From contig NZ_JANZNT010000001.1 in assembly GCF_025153455.1 (NCBI RefSeq), forward strand, positions 1,116,001 through 1,180,000: a stretch of 64,000 nt of DNA, written 5' to 3'. Position numbers and translations under genes: made by a program. The DNA comes from Sphingomonas sp. BGYR3 (GTDB taxonomy: Bacteria > Pseudomonadota > Alphaproteobacteria > Sphingomonadales > Sphingomonadaceae). Within the stretch, counting starts at the first letter, position 1, and each line of letters starts with the position of its first letter. Below, piece after piece: positions 18,083 through 26,640 of the stretch. Below the pieces are notes generated by a model. The model was given only the letters and a program-made list of their open reading frames with translations. It was not told the DNA's origin and searched no databases.

Positions 18083-18745
18083 CTACGCCGCCACAGGAAA
18101 GCGCAGCAGCCGGTTGTCCAGCGCCACCAGCGCCTCTGCCTCCCGGCCCACCGCGCGCACCAGTTCCGGATGGCGCACGTCCAGCCCGCCGGTCAGCGCG
18201 CCGAACGCGGGCAGCACGATCTTGGTCGGGCTGGTCAGGAAACAGCGCCGCGACACCAGCCGCCCGCGCACCTGCACCCGGAACTTGGGATGGAAATGCC
18301 CGGACAGCTCAGGCACCGGATCGCCCGGCACCGCCTCGTGCCGCAGGGTCAGGCCGTCGACCACCGCCTCGTCCATGATCTCGCCGCCAAGGCCATCGGT
18401 CACCGCGCCGTCGTGATTGCCCGCGATCCACACCCAGCGGCGCGGCCCAATCAGCCGCTTCAGCCCGCTGCGCACCTCTGCCGGCAACCGCTCGACCCCG
18501 GCGCTATCGTGAAAACTGTCGCCCAGGCACCAGATTTCGCGCGCCCCCGTCCGCTCCACCGCCCGGGTCAGCGCGGCCAGCGTCGCCGCGCTGTCATAGG
18601 GGGGCAGCATCTGGCCCCGCGCCGCAAACCAGCTCGCCTTTTCCAGATGCAGGTCGGCCACGATCAACGCCCGGCGGCGCGGCCAGTACAGCGCGCCATC
18701 GGCCAGCGCGGCAAAGCCATGACCTGCGAACGAAAAGGGAACCAT
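18083..18745 (-). CDS. pdeM: Ligase-associated DNA damage response endonuclease PdeM
   Basis: Calcineurin-like metallophosphoesterase of the PdeM group, usually encoded with a DNA ligase, a Lhr-like helicase and an exonuclease in a DNA repair set. Metal-binding motifs are complete: ADLHLEK (near residue 30), GDSFHD, GNHDG and GHFHPK. At 220 residues it matches the family. None of its usual partners adjoins it here; upstream on the same strand is an aspartic protease gene with a 37-nt gap. The other repair genes may lie elsewhere. Confidence 0.87.
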   Translation of the reverse strand: MVPFSFAGHGFAALADGALYWPRRRALIVADLHLEKASWFAARGQMLPPYDSAATLAALTRAVERTGAREIWCLGDSFHDSAGVERLPAEVRSGLKRLIGPRRWVWIAGNHDGAVTDGLGGEIMDEAVVDGLTLRHEAVPGDPVPELSGHFHPKFRVQVRGRLVSRRCFLTSPTKIVLPAFGALTGGLDVRHPELVRAVGREAEALVALDNRLLRFPVAA

Positions 18746-18782
18746 GAACCCGCTATGCCCGCCGCCCGCCCGGTCGGCAAGC

Positions 18783-19763
18783 CTATATGGCCGACCGGTC
18801 GGCGATGCCGCGCGGCCCGGCCGCTACTTCGCGCGGCATCCGGAACACCACCTGCCGGTTGGGGAAATCCACCTCGATCCGCCGGAACTTGCTGATCGCG
18901 TCCATGCCCAGCATGATCGCGGGCCGCTTGTCCAGGCCCAGGCGTGCGAACGGCGGCACGTCGACAAACGCCATGGGGAGGTTGGTGAAGCTCATCGCCC
19001 CCAGCTTCAGCCGGTCGACATAGCCGTAATCGGCGGTCACCTGGCCCCCCGTGACGCTGAGCAGCGACATCGGCACCGTCTTGCCGCCGCGGCGCGCGAC
19101 GATTGCGCGCAGCGCGCTGTTGCCGATGGTGACGGACGATCCGGTATCCACCACGACCCGGACGCGATGACCGCCATAAAAGGCTTCGGTCAGGATCAGC
19201 TGGCCCGCCCTGTTGCGCGCCTCCACCACGATTTCGTCCGACCGCGCGCGCGTTGCCGTGCGGCGGCTGGACGGCATCAGCTGCATCTGGTTGGCATCGA
19301 AATCGATGACGACGCGGTGCCCCTGCAGCACGTCGACGCCCAGCAGGCCCATGCCGCCGACATGATGCGCCTCCAGCGCGGGCGCGGTGATCGCGCTCGA
19401 CCGGCTGCGCTCGGTCAGCCGCAACGAGGGGATGGTGACCGTCGGCACCCGGCTGGTCCCGCTCATCGCGGTCAGGCTGATGACCGGCCCGGCGGTCAGC
19501 CGCAGCTGCTCGGCCAGCTGGCGGGCGATCACCGTGCGCTGCGACCCGGTGTCGATCATGAACGCATGGGGACCGATCCCGGCAATCTCGACCGGCACGG
19601 TCATCCGCGTTTCCTGATACCCGATGGCCAGCACTTCCGCCTCGGTCAGCGCGGCATCGCCAGTGGGGGTCGTGGCGGCGGGCGGCGCGGGCATGGGCTG
19701 GGCCGGGCGATCCTCGCCCACGCCCCCGATCATCGCCAGCAAGGTGAACAGCCAGCCCGTCAT
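18783..19763 (-). CDS. Retropepsin-like aspartic protease, two-domain
   Basis: Exported aspartyl protease-fold protein of 326 residues. After a signal sequence (MTGWLFTLLAMIGGV) come two retropepsin-like domains. The first has FMIDTGSQRTVIA (about residue 65) and the second VRVVVDTGSSVTIGNSALR (about residue 205), each with the D-T-G active site; IMLGMDAISKF near the end resembles the flap/hydrophobic-Gly region. Two D-T-G sites in one chain could form an intramolecular pepsin-like dimer. Start ATG 19763; longer frames upstream are shadows of the transporter gene. A second aspartic protease is encoded at 25398-26543. Confidence 0.82.
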   Translation of the reverse strand: MTGWLFTLLAMIGGVGEDRPAQPMPAPPAATTPTGDAALTEAEVLAIGYQETRMTVPVEIAGIGPHAFMIDTGSQRTVIARQLAEQLRLTAGPVISLTAMSGTSRVPTVTIPSLRLTERSRSSAITAPALEAHHVGGMGLLGVDVLQGHRVVIDFDANQMQLMPSSRRTATRARSDEIVVEARNRAGQLILTEAFYGGHRVRVVVDTGSSVTIGNSALRAIVARRGGKTVPMSLLSVTGGQVTADYGYVDRLKLGAMSFTNLPMAFVDVPPFARLGLDKRPAIMLGMDAISKFRRIEVDFPNRQVVFRMPREVAAGPRGIADRSAI

Positions 19764-19825
19764 GGACCCACGATATGCCTGTCGCGGCCGCCCCGCAATC
19801 ATGCGGCGCAGCACAAGCCGCCGGG

Positions 19826-21109
19826 TCAGCGCCGCATCGCCCGCGGCACCAGCGCCAGTCCCGCCGCGCTGACGATCCCCGCCGCGATCAGATACACGCC
19901 AACCCGCGCAATCCCGCCATCCGCCGCCAGCGCTTGGGCCGCAACCGGGGCCAGCGCACCGCCCAGGATGCCGCCCACGTTGAACGCGATCGACGTGCCG
20001 GTATAGCGCACGCCCGCCGGGAACAGCGATGGCAGCCACGCGCCGAGCGGGCCATAGGCGAACCCCATCAGGAACAGCGCGATGGCCAGCCACAGGAACA
20101 CGCCCCCGACGCTTGCCCGCCCAAGCAGCGGCCCCATCAGCACCCCCGCCAGCACCGCGCCCGCAAATCCGACCGCCAGCATCCGTTCCGGCCCGATCAG
20201 GTCCGCGCCGACGCACGCCACCACGATGCCCAGCGCCAGGAACAGGATGGCCGCAATCTGGATCGCCAGCACCAGTTCCCGGTCCATGCCCAGCGTGCCC
20301 GTTGCATGGCCCAGCGCAAAGGCGGTCGACAGATAGAACAGCGCAAAGCAGGCGATGGTCGCCCCCGTCGCGGCCAGCGTTTCGCGCGGATGCTGCGTCA
20401 ACAGCGTGCCGATCGGCACCTTGGGCAACGCGCCCCGCGCCTCTGCCGCCGCGAACGCCGGCGTCTCGGTCAGGCTGAGCCGCACCCAAAGGCCCAGGAT
20501 GACCAGCACCGAACTCGCAATAAAGGGCAGCCGCCAGCCCCAGTCGCGGAACGCCGCATCGTCCAGCATCGCGCCCAGGATCAGGAAAAACCCGTTGGCC
20601 GCGATGAACCCCACCGGCGCGCCCAGCGGCGGAAACATCCCCCAGCGATAGGTTTGGCCGCGCGGCGCATTTTCCACCGCCAACAGGCTGGCCCCGCCCC
20701 ATTCGCCGCCCAGCCCCAGCCCCTGACCAAACCGCAGGACGCACAGCAGCGCCGGCGCCACCCATCCGACCATCTGATAGGTGGGCAGGAACCCGATCAG
20801 CACCGTCGATCCGCCCATCAGCAGCAGCGATGCGACCAGCGTGGATTTGCGCCCCACCCGGTCCCCGAAATGGCCGAACACAATGCCGCCCAGCGGCCGG
20901 GCCAGGAACGCCAGACCGAAACTGGCATAGCTCAGCATCAACTGCGCCGCAGGATCGCTGGCCGGAAAGAACAGCGGGCCGAAAACGAGCGCGGCGGCGG
21001 TCGCATAGATATAGAAATCGTAAAATTCGACCGCCGTTCCGGTCAGGCTGGCGAACAGGATGCGGCCCATCCCCGCCGGTCGCCTGCCCCCCGCCAATCC
21101 GCCGTTCAT
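19826..21109 (-). CDS. MFS transporter, MHS (metabolite:H+ symporter) type
   Basis: Twelve-helix major facilitator protein of 427 residues. The N-terminal GTAVEFYDFYIYATAAALVF and GDRVGRKSTLV loop are typical of the MHS group (ProP, KgtP, ShiA relatives), importing compatible solutes, dicarboxylates or aromatic acids. RFGQGLGLGGEWGGASLLAVE is the characteristic helix-4/5 motif. Start ATG 21109 was chosen because the frame upstream is Ala/Gly/Asp-rich and not membrane-like. Substrate unknown. The TetR gene lies 65 nt upstream on the same strand and could control it. Confidence 0.87.
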   Translation of the reverse strand: MNGGLAGGRRPAGMGRILFASLTGTAVEFYDFYIYATAAALVFGPLFFPASDPAAQLMLSYASFGLAFLARPLGGIVFGHFGDRVGRKSTLVASLLLMGGSTVLIGFLPTYQMVGWVAPALLCVLRFGQGLGLGGEWGGASLLAVENAPRGQTYRWGMFPPLGAPVGFIAANGFFLILGAMLDDAAFRDWGWRLPFIASSVLVILGLWVRLSLTETPAFAAAEARGALPKVPIGTLLTQHPRETLAATGATIACFALFYLSTAFALGHATGTLGMDRELVLAIQIAAILFLALGIVVACVGADLIGPERMLAVGFAGAVLAGVLMGPLLGRASVGGVFLWLAIALFLMGFAYGPLGAWLPSLFPAGVRYTGTSIAFNVGGILGGALAPVAAQALAADGGIARVGVYLIAAGIVSAAGLALVPRAMRR

Positions 21110-21174
21110 GCCGTTCCCCCCGAAATCGCCCGCGCCCCCTGCCGGGATCGCCGCCGCCGGTCCAGCGCGTTTTT

Positions 21175-21795
21175 CTATTCCGCCCTGCCCGGCCAGCTTC
21201 GCATCGCCTGATCCACGATGCCCAGCAACGTCGCCCGGTCCGCCCCGTCCTTTGCCAGCGTGGACATGCCCTGCACCACCGCAAACAGATGGGCGGCAAC
21301 GGCAACCGCATCGGTATCGGCGGGGATCGCGCCCGCCGTCACATCGCGCTCGATCCGCATCCGAAGCGCCGCCTGTATCGCCCGCCGCATCGCCGCCAGC
21401 TCTTCGCGCACCGTCGCGGCCTCGGGCGATGCGCTGACGATCGAGCTGGCCAGCAGGCAACCGGGCGGCGTGTCCGCGCCAGTGTCCCCTATCGCCGCCG
21501 AGATCAACAAGTCGCGCGCCGCCGTCCGGGCATCGGGCGCACCGGCGATGCCCGCTGCGATTGCATCGGCCCCGCCGCCCAGATAGCGGTCGACCGCCGC
21601 GCGGAACAGTGCCCGCTTGTCGCCGAATGCGGCATAAAGGCTTGGCGGCGTGATCCCCATGGCGGCGGTCAGCATGGCGATCGACGTCGCCTCATAACCA
21701 TGCGCCCAGAACAGCCGCATTGCCGCGTCCAGCGCGCCGTCGCGATCAAAGCCGCGCGGTCGTCCCGTACGGCGGCGGTCCCGAACTATTTCCAT
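21175..21795 (-). CDS. TetR/AcrR family transcriptional regulator
   Basis: A 206-residue TetR-family repressor. The N-terminal helix-turn-helix reads ALDAAMRLFWAHGYEATSIA then LTAAMGITPPSLYAAFGDKR (residues about 20-60). The C-terminal ligand domain has LLASSIVSASPEAATVREEL, as in the YcdC/AcrR-like TetR_C group. ATG 21795 (MEIVRDRRRTGRPRG) is preferred; TTG/ATG choices to 21831 would extend into the divergent aldo/keto reductase promoter. It is divergent from that reductase, which it probably represses through the inverted repeat between them. Confidence 0.87.
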   Translation of the reverse strand: MEIVRDRRRTGRPRGFDRDGALDAAMRLFWAHGYEATSIAMLTAAMGITPPSLYAAFGDKRALFRAAVDRYLGGGADAIAAGIAGAPDARTAARDLLISAAIGDTGADTPPGCLLASSIVSASPEAATVREELAAMRRAIQAALRMRIERDVTAGAIPADTDAVAVAAHLFAVVQGMSTLAKDGADRATLLGIVDQAMRSWPGRAE

Positions 21796-21801
21796 AGCGA
21801 C

Positions 21802-21814
21802 TGATATAGAATCA
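21802..21814. promoter_or_regulatory. Candidate TetR operator between tetR and aldo/keto reductase
   Basis: Inverted repeat TGAT-N5-ATCA, 7 nt upstream of the tetR ATG and 62 nt upstream of the reductase ATG, in a locally AT-rich stretch. Position fits autoregulation and control of the divergent gene; the half-sites are short. Confidence 0.4.
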
Positions 21815-21875
21815 TTGACTCCATGCAGCAATGGACGGCAGGCGTTTTGTAACGAACACTATGAAAGCGTGCATC

Positions 21876-22979
21876 ATGACCCTGACCAACTATCGCACCC
21901 TCGGCCGTTCCGGTCTTGCGGTCAGCCCGCTGGCACTCGGCACCATGACCTTCGGCGTCGGGCGATGGGGGATGGACCGCCCAGCGGCGGAGGGCGTGTT
22001 CGACGCCTATGTCGCGGCGGGCGGCAACCTGATCGACACCGCAAATGTCTATGCCGGAGGCGAGGGCGAAACGATGATCGGCGCGATGATCGCCGAACGC
22101 GGCATCCGCAACGATCTGGTGCTGGCTACCAAATCCGGTTTCGCCATGGGCAAGGGGCCATTGGCCGGTGGAAACGGCGCACAGCACATTCATGTCGCAC
22201 TCGACGCCTCGCTCCGGCGCCTGCGCACGGACCGCATCGACCTGTACTGGGTGCATGTCTGGGACGGCGTCACCCCGGCGGAGGACCTGCTGCAGACGAT
22301 GGCCACGCTCGTCCGCCTCGGCAAGATCCGCTATTGGGGCATCTCGAACACGCCCGCCTGGTATGTGGCGCGGCTGGTCACGCTGGCGTCCGCCCATGCC
22401 CTTCCGGGCCCGATCGCGCTGCAATATTTCTATTCGCTGGTCAGCCGCGAGGTAGAGGCAGAGCATCTGCCGCTCGCCCGCGATACCGGCCTGGCGATGA
22501 TGCCGTGGAGCCCGCTCGCCTATGGCCTGCTCACCGGCAAATATGAGCGCGCGTCAGTGGAAGCAGCGGGGCCGCGCGCCGGTGGCCTGACCATGGGCGC
22601 GGGACCGGGAGCATACAGCAATCGGCTCGATGGGGCCAATCCCTTCGGCGACATGCTGTTCACGGATCGCAACTGGCGGATCGTCGATGCCTTGCGCAGT
22701 GTGGCGGACGAACTGGGCGAGCCGATGGCGCGGGTGGCGCTTGCCTGGGTCATTAACCGCCCCGGCGTCGTGACCACACTGCTCGGGGTCAGCAAGGTGG
22801 CACAGCTTCACGACAATATCGCCGCGCTCGCTCTGGTACTGCCTGCGGAACAGCGTGCGGTGCTGGATGCTGCCAGCCTGCCCGACCTGCCGATGCTGTA
22901 CGCCCTGTCCGCCCCGGCCATGCGCCAGCAAGTCGTGTTCGGCGGCACCTCGGTCACTGGCTGGTCTAAACCGGGTTGA
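21876..22979 (+). CDS. Aldo/keto reductase
   Basis: NADPH-dependent (beta/alpha)8 aldo/keto reductase of 367 residues. The catalytic tetrad is visible: Asp and Tyr in NLIDTANVYAGGEGE, Lys in LATKSGF and His in LYWVHVWD. Cofactor-site segments include YWGISNT and the WSPLAYGLLTGKY loop typical of the AKR11/AKR12-like group. Starts at 21831 and 21861 are also in frame; ATG 21876 gives MTLTNYRTLGRSGL, the family N-terminus, with GAAAG 8 nt upstream. Divergent from tetR, suggesting induction by a carbonyl or quinone stress. Confidence 0.9.
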   Translation: MTLTNYRTLGRSGLAVSPLALGTMTFGVGRWGMDRPAAEGVFDAYVAAGGNLIDTANVYAGGEGETMIGAMIAERGIRNDLVLATKSGFAMGKGPLAGGNGAQHIHVALDASLRRLRTDRIDLYWVHVWDGVTPAEDLLQTMATLVRLGKIRYWGISNTPAWYVARLVTLASAHALPGPIALQYFYSLVSREVEAEHLPLARDTGLAMMPWSPLAYGLLTGKYERASVEAAGPRAGGLTMGAGPGAYSNRLDGANPFGDMLFTDRNWRIVDALRSVADELGEPMARVALAWVINRPGVVTTLLGVSKVAQLHDNIAALALVLPAEQRAVLDAASLPDLPMLYALSAPAMRQQVVFGGTSVTGWSKPG

Positions 22980-22994
22980 GCGATCGCCTTTGGC

Positions 22995-23393
22995 TCATCC
23001 GCCCGGATAACGGTCGAACATCGGCAATCCGTCCGCGCCCGCCATCCATCCGATCCGTTCGGCAATCTGGATATGGCCGAACGGACCGGCCAGGGCGTCC
23101 GGATCGTCCAGCGTCGCTGACTGAACGTCGATCTTGCCCGGAAAGATCGCATCGTTGGTATAGAAAAGGCCGGTGCCGCACGTGCCGCAGAAATGCCGCC
23201 GCCCATGGTCGGACGAGGCATAGACGACCGGATCGCCCGTCACGGTCAGCGCATCTGCCGCCACCAGCGCCCATGCGACCATGGGCGCACCGGCATGGCG
23301 GCGACAATCGCTGCAATGGCACAGCGCGTGATGGTCGAACGTGTCCGGCATTTCATAGCGGATGGCCCCGCAATGGCATTGTCCCGTCAGCAT
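22995..23393 (-). CDS. GFA family protein (CENP-V/GFA fold)
   Basis: Zinc-binding protein of 132 residues related to glutathione-dependent formaldehyde-activating enzyme. Zinc ligands are in GQCHCGAIRYE, HCSDCRRHAGAP and FCGTCGTGLFY, the three Cys clusters of the fold. Most members are not formaldehyde enzymes and have unknown function. ATG 23393 follows AGGGAG by 7 nt; an upstream ATG at 23417 is also possible. It converges on the aldo/keto reductase with a 15-nt gap. Confidence 0.87.
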   Translation of the reverse strand: MLTGQCHCGAIRYEMPDTFDHHALCHCSDCRRHAGAPMVAWALVAADALTVTGDPVVYASSDHGRRHFCGTCGTGLFYTNDAIFPGKIDVQSATLDDPDALAGPFGHIQIAERIGWMAGADGLPMFDRYPGG

Positions 23394-23451
23394 CGACTGC
23401 TCCCTCTTGTTCGCCATATGTTCTACCCCACCCGGCCATTCGGGTAAAGGG

Positions 23452-23649
23452 TCAACCGGAATAACAGGTCTTGCGGACGATGCGCGTCACCTTGCCCTGT
23501 GCATCCCGTTCTTCCTGCCGGTCCGCGGTGCAGTTGTTCTCGTCCGGGAACCAGCCCTGCGCCACCCCGATCCGCCAGACGAGCACGGTCAGGCCGGAAA
23601 ACAGCAGGGCGACGGCGATCTTGCGGATCATGCGATTCTTGATGGGCAT
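23452..23649 (-). CDS. Small single-pass membrane protein (65 aa), hypothetical
   Basis: A 65-residue protein: basic N-terminus (MPIKNRMIRK), one membrane helix (IAVALLFSGLTVLVWRIGV), then a polar exported tail with two Cys (NNCTADRQEE ... VRKTCYSG) that could form a disulfide. GGAG lies about 7 nt before ATG 23649. No family recognised. It sits between the GFA gene and the sigma-factor gene, all on the same strand but with 50-60 nt gaps. Confidence 0.6.
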   Translation of the reverse strand: MPIKNRMIRKIAVALLFSGLTVLVWRIGVAQGWFPDENNCTADRQEERDAQGKVTRIVRKTCYSG

Positions 23650-23699
23650 GGACGACTCCGGGCGGGTTGCCCCGTCCATACACCAGCCGCCCGTCGGCG

Positions 23700-24914
23700 C
23701 TAGGGCTGGGTAAGCAGCCAGCGGCGCACGGCCGGGTCGTCGGTCATCCCCGCCGCCCGCATCCGCGCCGCACGCGCCGCCGCCCCCTGGCCCATCCGTT
23801 CAAGCAGATGCGCACGCGCCGCCCACCATGGCTGATATCCCTGTGCCGCCGCCGCCATGGCATCCAGCATGGCCAGACCGTCGGCGGGCCGCCCCGCATC
23901 GCCATGCGCCACGGCGCGGGCCACCTGTGCCCCGATCGACGGCGCGATGCGGACCAGCAGGTCGTGCAGCATGGCTGCAGCATAAGGCGGCGCGGCCTCC
24001 GGCATGGCGATGGCAACCATCCGATGCGACTGGATCGCCGCCTCGATCTGAAACCGGCCCGGCGTGGCGATCCGCGCGGCCTCGGTGAGCAGCGTCTCCG
24101 CCTCACGGATCATCGCCGCATCCCACATTCCGCGATCCTGCCGGTCCAGCGGGACGAACGCGCCCGCCGCATCCCGCCGCGCACCGGCCCGGCTTTCGCA
24201 ATAGAGGATCAGGGCAAGCAGCCCCTTTGCCTCGGCATCCTGCGGGGCCAGTCCGGCGGTCAGCCGCGCCAGCCACAGCGCCTCCTCCGCCAGACCGCGG
24301 GTGGCCGCGTTGCCCGCAAACCGGTCGTCCCATCCGGTGCCATAGGCGGCATAGATCGCGTTCAGCACCGCCGCCATGCGCGGCCCCGCCTCCGCCGGAT
24401 CGGGCATGGCAAAGGGGACGCCGGCGTCGCGGATCTTCGCCTTGGCCCGCGACAGGCGCTGACCCATGGTGGCCGGCGCGATCAGGAAACTGGCCGCAAT
24501 CCGGCCTGCGTCCAGCCCCAGCACGACCTGCAGCATCAGCGGCGCCTGAATATCCGCGGCCAGCGCGGGATGAGTGCACGCGAACATCAGGCCAAGCCGA
24601 TGGTCGCCAAATGCCGTTCCGCGCATCGCCTCCCGCTCCGCCTCGATCAGCGCGCGCATCGGTTCGGCCGTCGCCCGCACGCCCTCGTGCCGCCGCTGAT
24701 GGCCGATCGCCCGCCGTGCCGCGGTCAGCAGCCACGCCTCCGGCCGGTCGGGCACGCCCCGTTCGGGCCAGGTGGCCAGCGCGGCGCGAAATGCCTCGCT
24801 CAACGCATCCTCGGCCGCCGCGATGTCGCGGGTCCGGCTGGCCAGCATCGCCACCAGCCGCCCATGGGAATCGCGCGCCACCCGTTCGGCGGTGCGGCGC
24901 GCGTCCGTCGTCAC
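23700..24914 (-). CDS. ECF42-type RNA polymerase sigma factor with C-terminal TPR-like extension
   Basis: Extracytoplasmic-function sigma factor of 404 residues, far longer than the usual 180. Residues about 10-80 hold region 2 (IAAAEDALSEAFRAALATW, PEAWLLTAARRAIGHQRR) and about 110-180 region 4 (IAASFLIAPATMGQRLSRAK). From about 190 a helical extension (NAIYAAYGTGWDDRF ...) matches the DUF6596/TPR-like tail of the ECF42 group, which replaces an anti-sigma factor. It starts at GTG 24914, 4 nt after the stop of a DGPF-motif YCII gene, the standard ECF42 neighbour. GGAA sits 6 nt before the GTG. Confidence 0.87.
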   Translation of the reverse strand: MTTDARRTAERVARDSHGRLVAMLASRTRDIAAAEDALSEAFRAALATWPERGVPDRPEAWLLTAARRAIGHQRRHEGVRATAEPMRALIEAEREAMRGTAFGDHRLGLMFACTHPALAADIQAPLMLQVVLGLDAGRIAASFLIAPATMGQRLSRAKAKIRDAGVPFAMPDPAEAGPRMAAVLNAIYAAYGTGWDDRFAGNAATRGLAEEALWLARLTAGLAPQDAEAKGLLALILYCESRAGARRDAAGAFVPLDRQDRGMWDAAMIREAETLLTEAARIATPGRFQIEAAIQSHRMVAIAMPEAAPPYAAAMLHDLLVRIAPSIGAQVARAVAHGDAGRPADGLAMLDAMAAAAQGYQPWWAARAHLLERMGQGAAARAARMRAAGMTDDPAVRRWLLTQP

Positions 24915-24918
24915 CGGT

Positions 24919-25284
24919 TCATTCCATGCCGGCGGGCGGCGCCTCGACCGGCCGCACCTCGACCGGCGTATCGGCGGCACAGGGCGCGCGGGCGGCCCAT
25001 TCGATCGCCACGTCCAGATCGGCGACCTCGATCACGACGAAACCGCCCAGCTGTTCCTTGGTATTGGGGAACGGGCCGTCCTGAATGGTGCGGCCGTCCG
25101 CGCCCACGCTGACCAGCGTTGCGGTTTCCGGCGGCATCAGCCCGTCGCCATACAGCATGACGCCCGCGGCCTGCATCGCGCCGATATAGGCCATCCATGC
25201 CCCCCAATAGGGTCCGGCGGCCTGCGGATCGTCGCGCTTGCCCATTTCGGCGGCGGTTTCGCGGTAAACGAGCATATACTGCAT
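24919..25284 (-). CDS. YCII-related DGPF domain protein (ECF42 partner)
   Basis: A 121-residue ferredoxin-like-fold protein with the DGPF signature in IQDGPFPNTKEQLGGFVVIE and the N-terminal MQYMLVYRETAAEMG of the family. DGPF proteins are conserved neighbours and targets of ECF42 sigma factors; their biochemical role is unclear. AGGAAGGA precedes ATG 25284 by 7 nt, and the sigma-factor gene follows after 4 nt, so the two form an operon. A TGTCGA -35-like element lies upstream. Confidence 0.88.
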   Translation of the reverse strand: MQYMLVYRETAAEMGKRDDPQAAGPYWGAWMAYIGAMQAAGVMLYGDGLMPPETATLVSVGADGRTIQDGPFPNTKEQLGGFVVIEVADLDVAIEWAARAPCAADTPVEVRPVEAPPAGME

Positions 25285-25357
25285 GGGGATATCCTTCCTC
25301 ATCATCGGCGCGCTGGCAATCAGCACCCGTGACGATGAGCCGCGACCCCCGCGCGTT

Positions 25358-25363
25358 TCGACA
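25358..25363 (-). promoter_or_regulatory. Candidate ECF42 -35 element (TGTCGA)
   Basis: TGTCGA on the minus strand, about 74 nt upstream of the DGPF ATG. This hexamer is the reported ECF42 -35 signature. A CGTC that could be the -10 lies 23 nt downstream, longer than I would expect, so the -10 is unresolved. Confidence 0.4.
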
Positions 25364-25397
25364 ACCGCCGGAAAAAAGTTTTTCGCCCGGCCAAGCC

Positions 25398-26543
25398 TTA
25401 CAGGTAATCGGCCAGGGTCAGGGGCAGCGGCCGACTGGTCCCGTCCCGCTCGACCGTCAGGTTCAGCACGGTGCCCGCCGGGTCGTAGGTCCGCTGGACA
25501 AACGCCTCGAACGTCATGCCGCGCAGCCTGTCGCCGGGTTTCAGACCGGCCTGTTCCGCCGGACTGCCCGGCCCCACCTTGCCCACCGCAATGGCATCGC
25601 CCGCCCGTTCGATCCAGATGCCGGTCCGGTTGTACATGTCCGGCTGCATGGTCTGGCGATTGCGCTTCATCAGCACGGCGTTGTCGCGGTTGCTGGTCGC
25701 GATGTTGAACAGGCGCAGCAGTGGCAGGCCGATAATCCCGTTTTCGAACTCGTTCCAGTCGGGCCGGTCCTTGATGAACACCAGCGGCCGTTCGATCACC
25801 GCCCCGGCCAGCTCGATCCGTTCCGCCCGCACGACGCGCGTTTCGCCATCCGGTGCGGCGGGTGCCCATTTGGCGGCGTTCCACAATCCCGCCGCCTCCG
25901 CCGCCTTGCGGTACAGCCGGATGACCGGGGGCATCCCCGTGTCCAGGCCGAACCGCATCGGCGGCGCGCCGTTGATGCTGGCATCGGCATAGAGGAACCG
26001 GCTGTCCTCGCTCTGCCCGCGCTGGACGATGGCCTTGTCGAACCGGGTCCACCCGGCCATGTCGCCCAACCCCTGCGGATGGACGCGCCACTGGCCGGCA
26101 TCCATGTCGAGTTCGCCGTCCATCACCGTCAGCACGCGGCCGGGCAGCGATATCACCGCCCCGTCCCCTAGCCCGCGATCGATCCCGGCCAGCGCCAGCA
26201 CCGGCACCTCGAACCGCCCGCCCAGCAACAGGCCGCTGGCGCGGTAAATCGGATACTCGGCATGGCCCCAGGACAGGCGCAGCTTTCGATAGCCGATCCG
26301 GGACAGCTTCAGCTGCTGGGCCAGGTCGGTGTGGATCAGGCCGAACTGGCCGCCGGTATCGATCACCATCGGCAGCGTCGGCGACGTGCCGATCGATCCC
26401 GCCACCAGCAACCGGCTGTCGGTCAGCTTGATCGGCACGCCCGCCGCCCCGCTGCCCTGTGCCAGCACCCGGCCAGCACCGCTCATCATCATCGCGGCGG
26501 CGCCGCCAATCATTACATCACGACGGGCAATCGGCATACGCAT
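25398..26543 (-). CDS. Exported retropepsin-like aspartic protease with PDZ domain
   Basis: A 381-residue protein with a twin-Arg type N-terminus (IARRDVMIGGAAAMMMSGAG, RR but not a full Tat motif). Two aspartic protease half-domains follow: MVIDTGGQFGLIHTDL (about residue 60) and RFGLDTGMPPVIRLY (about residue 195). The C-terminal PDZ-like domain contains VGPGSPAEQAGLKPGDRLRG. The second D-T-G is followed by Met-Pro instead of Ser/Thr, so activity at that site is uncertain. It is divergent from the UvrD helicase. It shares its architecture with the 18783-19763 protease but adds the PDZ. Confidence 0.82.
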   Translation of the reverse strand: MRMPIARRDVMIGGAAAMMMSGAGRVLAQGSGAAGVPIKLTDSRLLVAGSIGTSPTLPMVIDTGGQFGLIHTDLAQQLKLSRIGYRKLRLSWGHAEYPIYRASGLLLGGRFEVPVLALAGIDRGLGDGAVISLPGRVLTVMDGELDMDAGQWRVHPQGLGDMAGWTRFDKAIVQRGQSEDSRFLYADASINGAPPMRFGLDTGMPPVIRLYRKAAEAAGLWNAAKWAPAAPDGETRVVRAERIELAGAVIERPLVFIKDRPDWNEFENGIIGLPLLRLFNIATSNRDNAVLMKRNRQTMQPDMYNRTGIWIERAGDAIAVGKVGPGSPAEQAGLKPGDRLRGMTFEAFVQRTYDPAGTVLNLTVERDGTSRPLPLTLADYL

Positions 26544-26640
26544 ACTCCTCGACGGATGGTTGCTGGATCAAGGTAACAGAATGATGACAGGCGGGGATCG
26601 GCGCTTGCCCCGTTCGCCGCTGTTCCCTAACTGTTCACCG

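Noticed and set aside
19764..21311. Minus-strand frame fused upstream of the aspartic protease, suggesting a longer fusion protein
   Set aside because: The upstream part is an out-of-frame reading of the MFS gene; a signal peptide and ATG at 19763 define the protease start.
25364..25397. Terminator for the PDZ protease at the AAAAACTTTTTT stretch
   Set aside because: The A/T runs are symmetric with only a 4-bp GC stem; not convincing as a terminator.
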